64,000 nucleotides of DNA, from the NCBI GenBank assembly GCA_025054875.1, contig JANWYS010000001.1, forward strand, positions 24,703-88,702, given 5' to 3'. The notes under the pieces are model-generated. The model saw only the letters and a list, made by a program, of their open reading frames with translations, did not search any database and was not told the origin of the DNA. This DNA is from Cytophagaceae bacterium (GTDB taxonomy: Bacteria > Bacteroidota > Bacteroidia > Cytophagales > Cytophagaceae). Positions 19,737 to 27,667 of this stretch are shown here, piece after piece. The stretch's first letter is position 1. Every line of letters begins with the position of its first letter. The translations under genes were made by a program, and so were the position numbers.

Positions 19737-20140
19737 AAAAAGATATTCCATTTTTGCCGGTAGAGGGGGTACATATAGCTGTGACACGTTATATGGAGAG
19801 AAGTTCTACAGAAAGCTGGCAGGTTTACATTATTAACAAAAACGTGTTTCCGATAGAAAATGTGTTCATTCGCTCAAAGGGATATGGTTACAACAGAGAT
19901 GGAGAAAAACAGGAGACTTCTGTATTGCGGCATCACTTACCTGTTTTAGATGCCAAATCTTATGCCATGATAGAACTTATTATGCCGGAAGTATTTCATT
20001 TGAACAATGAATATTGGGTAAGTTATTTTATAGCCCAACAAGTGTACGACAAAAAATTTATATTCGTGCCGGATTCTATAATTGAAGCCAACCTTAGCTA
20101 CATACCTGAAATCAAAATGCAAGGTGTGCTTCATCTGTAA
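19733..20140 (+). CDS. Conserved hypothetical protein in the lipB-psd operon
   Basis: A soluble 135-residue protein with no signal peptide. It is rich in beta-type segments: VHIAVTRYMERSSTESWQVY, NVFIRSKGYGYNRDGEKQE, AYAMIELIMPEVFHLNN-like stretches and EYWVSYFIAQQVYDKKFIFV. I recognise no named family. Similar proteins, as I recall, sit beside lipid or lipoyl genes in related genomes without assigned function. It overlaps lipB by four bases and precedes psd by about 25 bases, so it is translated with them. A role linked to membrane lipid or lipoate metabolism is only suggested by this linkage. Confidence 0.7.
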   Translation: MKKDIPFLPVEGVHIAVTRYMERSSTESWQVYIINKNVFPIENVFIRSKGYGYNRDGEKQETSVLRHHLPVLDAKSYAMIELIMPEVFHLNNEYWVSYFIAQQVYDKKFIFVPDSIIEANLSYIPEIKMQGVLHL

Positions 20141-20166
20141 ACTAAACTACCTTAATATATAACGTG

Positions 20167-20829
20167 ATGAGAATACATAAAGAGGGGCATACATTTTTGT
20201 TGGTATCATTTTTAGTGACTATAGTTATCACGATTTCACTAGTTTACATTCTAAAAGGCTATCCTATTCTGTGCTACGTCATAATATTTTTGGCGATGGT
20301 TTTTTATGGCCTCCTTGTCCAGTTTTTCAGAAACCCTGTGCGCATCACAGTACAAAACGAACGGCACATCATAGCACCTGCCGATGGCAAAATAGTGGTG
20401 ATAGAGGAAACAAAAGAGCAAGAATATTTCAACGACAACCGTATTCAAATTTCAATATTCATGTCTCCGCTGAATGTTCATGTGAACCGTAATCCGATAA
20501 GTGGAGAAGTAAAATATGTTAAATATCATAAAGGAAAATATCTTGTAGCGTGGCATCCCAAATCGAGCACAGAAAACGAACGAACTACAATAGTTATACA
20601 ACATGCACGAGGCCATGAAATTTTGATAAGGCAAATAGCCGGAGCATTAGCAAAACGCATAAAGTGCTACCTCAAGGAAAAAGAACAAGTAGTGCAAGGA
20701 CAGGAATTGGGTTTCATTAAATTTGGCTCAAGAGTAGATGTGTTTGTGCCCGTAGATTCGGAAATAACTACGCACATAGGTGCTACAGTTAAAGGAGGCA
20801 TATCTGTATTAGCTTTGTTAAAGCAATAA
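20167..20829 (+). CDS. psd: Phosphatidylserine decarboxylase proenzyme (short form)
   Basis: The enzyme makes phosphatidylethanolamine from phosphatidylserine at the inner membrane. The 220-residue proenzyme has two hydrophobic segments near the N-terminus (residues 10-50), then FFRNPVR, IIAPADGKIVVIEE and SIFMSPLNVHVNRNP. The self-cleavage site is the Gly-Ser pair of IKFGSRVDVF (Ser188), where the serine becomes the pyruvoyl group of the alpha chain. This is the short Psd type with GS in place of LGST. A GTG lies one codon upstream of the chosen ATG. It is last in the lipB operon. Confidence 0.93.
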   Translation: MRIHKEGHTFLLVSFLVTIVITISLVYILKGYPILCYVIIFLAMVFYGLLVQFFRNPVRITVQNERHIIAPADGKIVVIEETKEQEYFNDNRIQISIFMSPLNVHVNRNPISGEVKYVKYHKGKYLVAWHPKSSTENERTTIVIQHARGHEILIRQIAGALAKRIKCYLKEKEQVVQGQELGFIKFGSRVDVFVPVDSEITTHIGATVKGGISVLALLKQ

Positions 20830-20851
20830 AAAATATGGCTAAATATTTTTT
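20828..20851 (+). terminator. Weak AT-only hairpin after psd
   Basis: AAAAAATAT (20828-20836) and ATATTTTTT (20843-20851) form a 9-bp stem with a 6-base loop, followed by TATTTTTC. It overlaps the psd stop codon. The stem has no GC pair, so terminator activity is uncertain. Confidence 0.3.
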
Positions 20852-20915
20852 TATTTTTCTGAAAAAAGTAATTATTTAGTCGCCAGTAAAACACTAATAC
20901 ACAACCCTAGTTATC

Positions 20916-21311
20916 ATGATTAGTATGAAAAATGTCAGCGTATTAAACGAAGAAGAATTGCTTGGCGGATACGATGCTTACAAGGTGTTAATGGAAGCAG
21001 GTCTGAAAAAGGAAGATGCTCTTCTGCGCACCGGGCTATCAGAACAATTAGTAAGCAGATTAGAAGATGAAGATGAAGACGAGGACTATGAAGATGATGA
21101 ATTTGACGAAGATGAAGAATGGGATGAAGATGAAGATGAATTTGATGAGGATGAAGAATGGGATGAAGATGATGAATTTGATGAGGATTTAGAAGATATA
21201 GAAGACGACTTTGATGAAGATAACTGGGAAGAAGAAGATGTGGAAGATATTGAAGCGTGGGATGAAGATGATTTTGATGATGATTTTGATGAAGAATTCG
21301 ATGAAGAATAA
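20916..21311 (+). CDS. Hyperacidic repeat protein with a short N-terminal domain
   Basis: A 131-residue protein in two parts. Residues 1-50 form an ordinary, probably helical domain (VLNEEELLGGYDAYKVLMEA, GLKKEDALLRTGLSEQLVS) whose helix-turn-helix-like spacing is only suggestive. From residue 51 to the end almost every residue is Asp or Glu, punctuated by regularly spaced Phe and Trp: units such as DEFDEDEEWDEDE and DEFDEDLEDIEDDFDED repeat. The DNA is a GAT/GAA/GAC/GAG tract with near-tandem copies. There is no signal peptide. Such tails can mimic nucleic acid, bind cations or act as chaperones for basic proteins; none of these is shown here. It is a single gene with ATG at 20916 or 20925. 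Confidence 0.75.
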   Translation: MISMKNVSVLNEEELLGGYDAYKVLMEAGLKKEDALLRTGLSEQLVSRLEDEDEDEDYEDDEFDEDEEWDEDEDEFDEDEEWDEDDEFDEDLEDIEDDFDEDNWEEEDVEDIEAWDEDDFDDDFDEEFDEE

Positions 21312-21360
21312 TTACAATACAGAGATAAAGAATAATCTATTTTTAACGCTGATTTAACCT

Positions 21361-22086
21361 TTATCTCAATATGTTTTCCAAAACAGAACCTGCCATATAA
21401 GATATAACAGCTGCTACTCCACCGAGTAGGACTGTTTCTATGATGCTAAACAGTACGTTTTTGTTTGTAACAACGCTTTTAAAGGCGCCTACAACAGCCA
21501 ATCCTGCTGCAGTAAGCATACACGAGTATGTAAACAGTTTTGAATGATCTAAATCTGTAAAATAAGCAAACAGGTAAGAAAGCAATGGGATAGAGCCTAT
21601 CAAAACAAAAGCGATAAACGTTACAGCAGCTGTTTTTATGGGAGTTTTCTGGTCTTTGACCATCTCCAATTCCTCTTTCATCATGGTATCTACCCATACG
21701 TGTTTGTCAGCAGTTATGGTATTTACCACTTGCTCAAGAAGCTCTCCTTTGAATCCTTTTTTAGCATATATCTCACGAATTTCTTCTACTTCTCTTTCGC
21801 GCAGATTTTCAATTTCCCAGTATTCTATGGCTTTATGTTTTTCATAATTGTCCCGTTCAGATTTAGTAGAAAAAAAATTTCCTACCGACATTGAAAATCC
21901 GTCGGCAATCAGATTAGCTATTCCTAAGATGATTACTACTTTTATTTCTAGGTTTGCACCACTGGCTCCGGCCACTACAGCAAAAGTAGTGATGGCACCA
22001 TCTATACCCCCATATACAAATTCTGCCACATAATCTTTGTTTATGAAAAGTAACGACCCTCTGGAATGTAGCTTTTTCTCTGACAT
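21361..22086 (-). CDS. VIT1/CCC1 family metal transporter
   Basis: A 241-residue membrane protein of the VIT1/CCC1 family, which moves Fe2+ or Mn2+ across membranes. The hallmark first segment DYVAEFVYGGIDGAITTFAV and the second, IANLIADGFSMSVGNFFSTK, are present. A cytoplasmic, charged metal-binding region (about residues 75-145: YWEIENLREREVEEIREIY and MKEELEMVKDQ) with Glu-rich helices follows, and three more membrane segments complete the protein. It probably exports or sequesters iron or manganese. It converges on the hyperacidic protein gene across 49 bases; whether the Asp/Glu-rich neighbour is functionally related is speculation. Confidence 0.88.
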   Translation of the reverse strand: MSEKKLHSRGSLLFINKDYVAEFVYGGIDGAITTFAVVAGASGANLEIKVVIILGIANLIADGFSMSVGNFFSTKSERDNYEKHKAIEYWEIENLREREVEEIREIYAKKGFKGELLEQVVNTITADKHVWVDTMMKEELEMVKDQKTPIKTAAVTFIAFVLIGSIPLLSYLFAYFTDLDHSKLFTYSCMLTAAGLAVVGAFKSVVTNKNVLFSIIETVLLGGVAAVISYMAGSVLENILR

Positions 22087-22557
22087 AACTATTTTATTTT
22101 CTGCATTCTTTTATTTCAGACTTCGCTTCGGATGCTTTATTAGCATCTATTCAAATGTAAGGCATTATTTCCTTTTAACCTAAACTGCTTCATGTTACCC
22201 ATCCATGAGGTAGCATAAATCCATTGTGTTCCATTGTATTGTTTTGTTCAATAGAAAAATTTTTGAGTTACTAATCAAGTCCCCTAACTGCTTGCAAAAT
22301 TGTTGCAAACTACATTATATCACCCTGCATTAAAAACAACGAATTGATATTCCAAAACTAACATCTTTACTGCATAAAATGGCATAGTCGAAAACTAATC
22401 CTTATAGCAAACTTTATCAGCTTTTGCCACAATTCGATTCGGAAGTTTAAAAAAAAATCAAAATGTTACTTTGTAAGATTTTCAACGGTAATGCCTAAAT
22501 TAGGCTCGATTATTTAGATTTGAGCATTGTTAGATAAGTTCTATTCAAGTGGCATCC
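22087..22557. other. Intergenic region upstream of kup
   Basis: No gene is seen. A TAGATTTG sequence at 22515-22522 matches the -7 box consensus for kup but lacks a good -33 partner. ACTGCATAAAATGG near 22370-22384 is one copy of a motif also found at 39473, 40831 and 40963. Confidence 0.4.
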
Positions 22558-24498
22558 ATGCAACAACATTCCCGAAATATTCATAAGTTAAGTGCAGCAG
22601 GCCTTTTGGTGACCCTCGGCATAATATATGGAGATATAGGCACTTCTCCTTTGTATGTGATGAAAGCCATATTAGGCGAACAGAAGGTGAGTAAAGAGTT
22701 GGTGTTGGGCGGCTTGTCTTGCGTGTTTTGGACACTCACTTTGCAAACTACCATCAAATATGTAATTCTGACTTTGCGTGCAGACAACAATGGTGAGGGA
22801 GGTATATTTTCTCTGTTTGCTTTGCTGCGTCGCCGCAACAAGCGTTTGGTATGGCCTGCTTTGATCGGAGGGAGTGCCCTGCTGGCCGATGGTATGATAA
22901 CACCTCCTATATCTGTATCGGCGGCTATTGAAGGGTTAAAAATTTTCAATCCAAACTTTGATACTATTCCGATTGTAATAACCATACTGGTTGTATTATT
23001 CGTTGTGCAGCGATTTGGCACAAAATTCATCGGCAACAGCTTCGGCCCCATAATGCTTACCTGGTTTTGTATGTTAGCCATATTGGGGGCTAATCAATTA
23101 GTAAAAAACGTAGAGGTACTCTATGCGCTTAACCCATATTATGCAATAAATCTTCTGTCCAATTACCCGGGCGGATTCTGGCTGCTGGGTGCAGTGTTCC
23201 TTTGCACAACAGGAGCCGAAGCTTTGTATTCAGACCTGGGCCACTGCGGACGGGCTAACATACGTGTGAGTTGGATATTTGTAAAAACCTGTTTGCTTCT
23301 TAATTATTTCGGCCAAGGCGCATGGATACTGCAATTTGAAGGAGCTACCATTCAGGGGAATCCTTTTTATAATATAATGCCCGAATGGTTTTTATGGATA
23401 GGAATAGCCATTGCCACCATGGCGGCCATCATCGCCAGCCAGGCTCTCATAAGCGGATCGTATACCCTTATAAGCGAAGCAATAAGGTTGAATCTATGGC
23501 CAAAGGTGCGCATCCATTATCCAACAGTGATGAAAGGGCAACTTTACGTGCCTAGTATAAATTGGTTCCTGATGGCCGGATGTATTTTTATCGTGCTTCT
23601 TTTCAGAGAATCGTCTAATATGGAAGCCGCATACGGACTGGCTATCAGCATCACTATGATGATGACTACCGTATTGTTGTGCTACTACCTGTTATTAGTG
23701 CGGCATGTTTCTTTCATTGCGGTGTTAACGTTGTTCATCTTCTACTCCATAATAGAAATTGTTTTCCTGATAGCTAACCTGAAAAAGTTTTTGCATTTGG
23801 GATACGTTACTTTATTGATAGCAGGAGGCATTGCCATAGTAATGTGGATTTGGTATGCCGCACGCAAAATAAAAAATCGCCTCACTGAATACGTAATGTT
23901 AGACGAATATTATCCATGGCTTATAGAACTTAGCCACGATATGTCTATACCAAAATATGCTACACATCTGGTTTATCTCACCAGTGCAAATAACCCAAGG
24001 CACATAGAATCGAAAATTATTTACTCTATTTTCAACAAACAACCCAAGCGCGCGGATGTATACTGGTTTGTACATGTGGATGTGGTAGATGAACCCTACA
24101 CCATGGAATATAGCGTAGATGTAATACTACCTAACGATTTGGTACGAGTAGACTTCCGATTGGGATTCAGAGTAGAACAAAAAATCAACCTGTACTTCAG
24201 GAAAGTAGTTGAAGACATGGTAAAAAACAAAGAGGTGGATTTTACCAGTCGCTACAATTCGCTAAACAAACGCAACATAATAGGAGACTTTAAATTTATT
24301 GTTTTAGAAAAACACCTCAGTCACGACAATGACTTACCTCCCTTAGAGCAAATCATTATGGACGGATACTTCATACTCAAAAATATCTCGCTTTCCGAAC
24401 CCAGTGCATTTGGATTAGACACCAGCAATGTGGTTATAGAAAAGGTCCCCCTCATCATAAATGTAATGGAAAACTTTGAACTTAAAAGAATTCGTTGA
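22558..24498 (+). CDS. kup: Kup family potassium transporter
   Basis: A K+/H+ symporter of the KUP/HAK/KT family in the inner membrane. The 646-residue protein has about 12 membrane segments (residues 15-440) and a cytoplasmic C-terminal domain of about 200 residues. The N-terminal signature GIIYGDIGTSPLYVMKAI, the charged NNGEGGIFSLFALL and GAEALYSDLGHCGR are all present. I use ATG at 22558; a GTG three codons upstream (22549) is possible. It converges on the M42 peptidase gene across 13 bases. No c-di-AMP riboswitch-like structure is evident upstream. Confidence 0.95.
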   Translation: MQQHSRNIHKLSAAGLLVTLGIIYGDIGTSPLYVMKAILGEQKVSKELVLGGLSCVFWTLTLQTTIKYVILTLRADNNGEGGIFSLFALLRRRNKRLVWPALIGGSALLADGMITPPISVSAAIEGLKIFNPNFDTIPIVITILVVLFVVQRFGTKFIGNSFGPIMLTWFCMLAILGANQLVKNVEVLYALNPYYAINLLSNYPGGFWLLGAVFLCTTGAEALYSDLGHCGRANIRVSWIFVKTCLLLNYFGQGAWILQFEGATIQGNPFYNIMPEWFLWIGIAIATMAAIIASQALISGSYTLISEAIRLNLWPKVRIHYPTVMKGQLYVPSINWFLMAGCIFIVLLFRESSNMEAAYGLAISITMMMTTVLLCYYLLLVRHVSFIAVLTLFIFYSIIEIVFLIANLKKFLHLGYVTLLIAGGIAIVMWIWYAARKIKNRLTEYVMLDEYYPWLIELSHDMSIPKYATHLVYLTSANNPRHIESKIIYSIFNKQPKRADVYWFVHVDVVDEPYTMEYSVDVILPNDLVRVDFRLGFRVEQKINLYFRKVVEDMVKNKEVDFTSRYNSLNKRNIIGDFKFIVLEKHLSHDNDLPPLEQIIMDGYFILKNISLSEPSAFGLDTSNVVIEKVPLIINVMENFELKRIR

Positions 24499-24511
24499 TA
24501 GGTGCTGGCAA

Positions 24512-25432
24512 CTAAAGTTTTTTCATCAGATACTGATAAAGGTTCAGCATGCTGTCAATATCCGTTTTCATTACCTTCTCTTCTGGAGTATGCACATTCA
24601 TCTCGGCAGCTCCTATAAAACACCAATCTATAGGATAAGGCGAGGCTTGTATTTCCTTTCCATCGCTGCCTCCTGTGCCCTCTATTTCGAGCTGAAATGG
24701 TATACCAGATTGCTCGGCTAAAGAAATGATTTTATTCAGATAACTGCGCCTGGGTATGCTTCTATCGCGCATGGAAATAACTACTCCCCTCCCGGGCCTT
24801 ACGCCTTCTGTAACCCATGTAATATCACACACCAATGCCTGACGCACCTTGTATTGTTCATAAATAAATTTTGTAAGCAGGCTCACGCTTCCCCCGCCGT
24901 GCTCTTCCCAGCATGAAAAGCATATAATACCGTTTTCCAGAGTTTCAGCAAGTTTCAGGCAAACCCACAAGCCCAGCCTGTTGTCTAAATAACACGACTG
25001 CACAAAATCTTTTTCGTTGCGGAAATTACATTTATATACCAATTCAGTACCTCTGTCAATTTCACGCATAAAGTCGCAAACGATATAATCAGATTTTTCG
25101 TCATAAACCAACTTAGTTTCTATAGGTCCTCTGGAATCGTGGCCTACGAGTATTTGGCCTGTTTTCAATTCAGGTCCACCGATGGTGACCAATTTATTGT
25201 CGTAACGCACGGTGAAGCCTATTGTATCCATATGAGCAAAAATGGCTGTGGTGGGCTTTCCGAAAACCAAGATAAGGCTATCCTGGAAATCATCTCCATG
25301 AATGAGTTGAGGTGTAACTTTCCACTGAAGAGAATTTTTTTTTACATACTCCACTAAAAAATCTTTCATAGCCTTCTCATTTCCTGAGGGAGCATGTATC
25401 TGACATAACGTTTTAAGGAGTTCCAATGCCAA
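24512..25432 (-). CDS. M42 family aminopeptidase-like metallopeptidase
   Basis: A cytosolic 306-residue protein related to M42 (tetrahedral) aminopeptidases. The expected metal ligands are visible: His and Asp of IFAHMDTIGF, Asp of CYLDNRLG, the Glu pair of CWEEHGGG, Asp of LVCDITW and a late His in NVHTPEEKV. A PDZ-like insert (GGPELKTGQILVGHDSRGP) sits in the expected place. Compared with typical M42 proteins (about 340-360 residues) it is slightly short. Substrate specificity cannot be read from sequence. It is divergent from the TPR gene across 93 bases, where a TAATTTTG box (minus, 25452-25459) and a TATATTTG box (plus, 25464-25471) lie close together. Confidence 0.85.
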   Translation of the reverse strand: MALELLKTLCQIHAPSGNEKAMKDFLVEYVKKNSLQWKVTPQLIHGDDFQDSLILVFGKPTTAIFAHMDTIGFTVRYDNKLVTIGGPELKTGQILVGHDSRGPIETKLVYDEKSDYIVCDFMREIDRGTELVYKCNFRNEKDFVQSCYLDNRLGLWVCLKLAETLENGIICFSCWEEHGGGSVSLLTKFIYEQYKVRQALVCDITWVTEGVRPGRGVVISMRDRSIPRRSYLNKIISLAEQSGIPFQLEIEGTGGSDGKEIQASPYPIDWCFIGAAEMNVHTPEEKVMKTDIDSMLNLYQYLMKKL

Positions 25433-25525
25433 AAGGATATAACTAACTCTGCAAAATTAAGTTTATATTTGCGTAATTAAAATATTAATCTGAGAGATTA
25501 TACAATAGTATGTGAAACGCAGAAG

Positions 25526-26728
25526 ATGAGTAGAGTTTTGTTTTTTTTATTTAGTTTTTTTCTGACAGCCACCTTTGTCTATAGCCAACCCAGTTGGCCT
25601 CCCACAAGTGATACCTTGTTATTGAATGAAGATTTACACATCAAGCTTACTCAGGCTATACACGATATTTATAACAGTAAATTTGATCAGGCAGAAGAAA
25701 AGTTTACTGAAATGAAATCCATTTATCCCAAGCATCCGCTACCTTATTTTTTGATGGGTTTGAGTAATTGGTGGAAAATGATGCCTTACAAAGAAGGAGA
25801 TGAACGCATAGAACCTTATGCAAAGGTTTTTATAAAAGAAATGGAAACAAGCATTGAAAAAGCTGATGAAATGTATGAAAGAAATCAGAACAACCTGGAG
25901 GCCGTATTTTTCCTGACCTCTGCACATTCTATGCTGGCAAGATATTATGCTGAAAACAACAAAAACAAATTAAAAATAGTGAACCATGCAAGAATAGCAT
26001 TGCAAAACCTGAAAAAAATAATTGACCATGAAAATGAATTGGACATTGAATTTCTGTTTGGAACAGCGTTGTTTAATTATTATGGGGAGTGGTTCAGAGA
26101 TGAATATCCATGGCTAAAGCCATTGATGGTTTTTTTCCCTAAAGGAGATAAAAAGAAAGGATTAGAGCAACTTACGGAAGTCTCTAACAATGCTTTTTGG
26201 ACACGTGCAGAAGCACAATATTTTTTGATGAAAATTTATTTTATTGAAGAAGACGATGATGCAAAAGCGTATCCGATAGCTAAATATTTGTACGAAACTT
26301 TTCCGGATAATCCCTACTTTCATCGGCTTTATACCAGGCTGAGTTACACGTTGGGCAAAAAACAGGAAGCGAAAAAACTTGCAGAAGAACTTCTCTATCG
26401 CGTAAACATTGGTATGCCAGGTTATGAAGAAATTAGCGGAAGGTACGCAAGTTTCATTGTAGGCAGACAATATTATCTTAACAAGGATTATGAAAAGGCC
26501 AAACAACACTACAAAATGACCCTGGTATTCGGAGAAAAGTCAGAAGCGCAGGATCAAAATTACTATCTGCAGGCCGCAACAGATTTAGCCACAATGGCCG
26601 ACAATGAAAAAGACATACCCACAGCGCGCTCTTATTACAAATTGGTAGAAAAATATGCTCCCAAAAAAAATCCGCTATACAAACAAGCAAAAGAATACCT
26701 TAAGCGCACTAAAAATGCTGAGCGATAA
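25526..26728 (+). CDS. Secreted tetratricopeptide-repeat protein
   Basis: A 400-residue protein with a signal peptide (MSRVLFFLFSFFLTATFVYS) and, after it, a series of helical repeats with TPR character: HDIYNSKFDQAEEKFTEMKS, HPLPYFLMGLSNWWKM, LEQLTEVSNNAFWTRAEAQY, AKYLYETFPDNPYFHRLY and QYYLNKDYEKAKQHYKM. It probably acts as a periplasmic scaffold. The conserved stretch LFNYYGEWFRDEYPWLKPLM suggests a specific subfamily common in Bacteroidota, without assigned function. A TATATTTG box at 25464-25471 may be its -7 element. It is monocistronic. Confidence 0.8.
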   Translation: MSRVLFFLFSFFLTATFVYSQPSWPPTSDTLLLNEDLHIKLTQAIHDIYNSKFDQAEEKFTEMKSIYPKHPLPYFLMGLSNWWKMMPYKEGDERIEPYAKVFIKEMETSIEKADEMYERNQNNLEAVFFLTSAHSMLARYYAENNKNKLKIVNHARIALQNLKKIIDHENELDIEFLFGTALFNYYGEWFRDEYPWLKPLMVFFPKGDKKKGLEQLTEVSNNAFWTRAEAQYFLMKIYFIEEDDDAKAYPIAKYLYETFPDNPYFHRLYTRLSYTLGKKQEAKKLAEELLYRVNIGMPGYEEISGRYASFIVGRQYYLNKDYEKAKQHYKMTLVFGEKSEAQDQNYYLQAATDLATMADNEKDIPTARSYYKLVEKYAPKKNPLYKQAKEYLKRTKNAER

Positions 26729-26823
26729 AACTACTGAAAGTATATGTCTAACCCAACGATAGATACGTTGTAACACATACCGCCAGCTGATGCCATCAAC
26801 CTAAACTCAGTATAAAGAAAAAA

Positions 26824-26906
26824 CAGTATACCGGTCATAAATAGCGCAGTAAATACATTAATCAATTAATGTATTTACTGTGTGAACCCCAATAAAAAAT
26901 ATACTG
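26824..26906. repeat. Nested inverted repeat
   Basis: A perfect 16-bp inverted repeat (CAGTAAATACATTAAT and its complement) with only two bases (CA) between the arms occupies 26847-26880. It is enclosed by a second inverted pair, CAGTATA at 26824-26830 and TATACTG at 26900-26906. Both arms begin with CAGTA. The structure could be a strong hairpin at the end of the TPR gene, a protein-binding site or a mobile-element scar. There is no U-tract directly after the arm, which argues against a simple terminator. Confidence 0.75.
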
Positions 26907-26948
26907 CTTGTAGGAGCCTAAATCACAGAAATTAATTCCTATCGCTAA

Positions 26949-27104
26949 AGTTTAAGTATTAAATGCAAAACATCAGCTTTGTCCACGACAGGATTTTATC
27001 TACCATTAAAAGAGGAGCTAAACCTTGAGAACGCCCTTTATGTTGAAGCAATTTTATATGATGATGAAAAAGTTGAAGGATATTTTTTTGACTTAGTAAA
27101 CTGA
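26949..27104 (+). pseudogene. Coding remnant without a normal start
   Basis: An open frame of about 50 codons ends in TGA at 27102-27104. Its last part reads LPLKEELNLENALYVEAILY followed by DDEKVEGYFFDLVN, which has the balanced composition of a real protein, not of a random frame. No ATG lies in the frame; TTG at 26979 is the only plausible start. I therefore take it as the 3' end of a lost gene or a very short unrecognised gene. No family is recognised. It sits between the nested inverted repeat and the marR promoter region. Confidence 0.4.
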
Positions 27105-27126
27105 ACAAAATTTCATTTAAAAATAA

Positions 27127-27142
27127 GTTATGCGTGCATAAC
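27127..27142. promoter_or_regulatory. Candidate MarR operator
   Basis: GTTATGC-GT-GCATAAC is a perfect 7-bp inverted repeat with a 2-base centre, 49 bases before the marR start. MarR-family dimers typically bind palindromes of this length near their own promoters. The site is not repeated before the downstream fadN-like gene, which fits one promoter controlling the whole operon. Confidence 0.55.
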
Positions 27143-27191
27143 ATTTTTATATCCTTAAACGTATAAACAAGCGATAGCAATACTTCAAAAA

Positions 27192-27626
27192 ATGAAGAAA
27201 GAGCAAACCGTGTGCTTCAATATTAAAGTTGCCTGGCATGCTATATCCAGAATGTATAACGAGCAGGCTTCGAAATACGGATACACGGCTGCTGTAGGTT
27301 TTGTGCTGCTTAACATAGATGCTCAGAATGGCACACCTGCCACAAAAATAGCTCCTGAACTTGGAATGGAGAGCCACAGCCTGAGCAGGATGTTAAAAAA
27401 AATGGAACAAGATAAACTCATATATCGAAAGCCCGATAAATCGGACAAACGATTAGTAAAAATTTTTCTAACGGAAAAAGGTAAAGAAAATAAAGAGATA
27501 GCTAAACGAGTGGTAAAAAAATTCAACACTGTGGTGAGAGAGGAAGTGCCTGAGGAAAAACTTCAGGTTTTCTTTGAAGTCATTGCAAAAATAAATAATA
27601 TAATCGCTGAGAAAGGCATATACTGA
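27192..27626 (+). CDS. MarR family transcriptional regulator
   Basis: A 144-residue winged-helix regulator. The recognition region is GTPATKIAPELGMESHSLSR followed by MLKKMEQDKLIYRKPDKSDK, and the wing is DKRLVKIFLTEKGKENKEIA. The flanking helices form the usual dimerisation part. It heads an operon with a beta-oxidation fusion enzyme and a thiolase (41- and 45-base gaps), so it probably represses fatty-acid breakdown and is released by an acyl-CoA or fatty acid. That role is inferred from context. The palindrome at 27127-27142 is a good candidate for its own operator. Confidence 0.9.
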   Translation: MKKEQTVCFNIKVAWHAISRMYNEQASKYGYTAAVGFVLLNIDAQNGTPATKIAPELGMESHSLSRMLKKMEQDKLIYRKPDKSDKRLVKIFLTEKGKENKEIAKRVVKKFNTVVREEVPEEKLQVFFEVIAKINNIIAEKGIY

Positions 27627-27667
27627 TGTAATGGTGATGTTCTGATTTTTAACAAAAGAATACGCTG

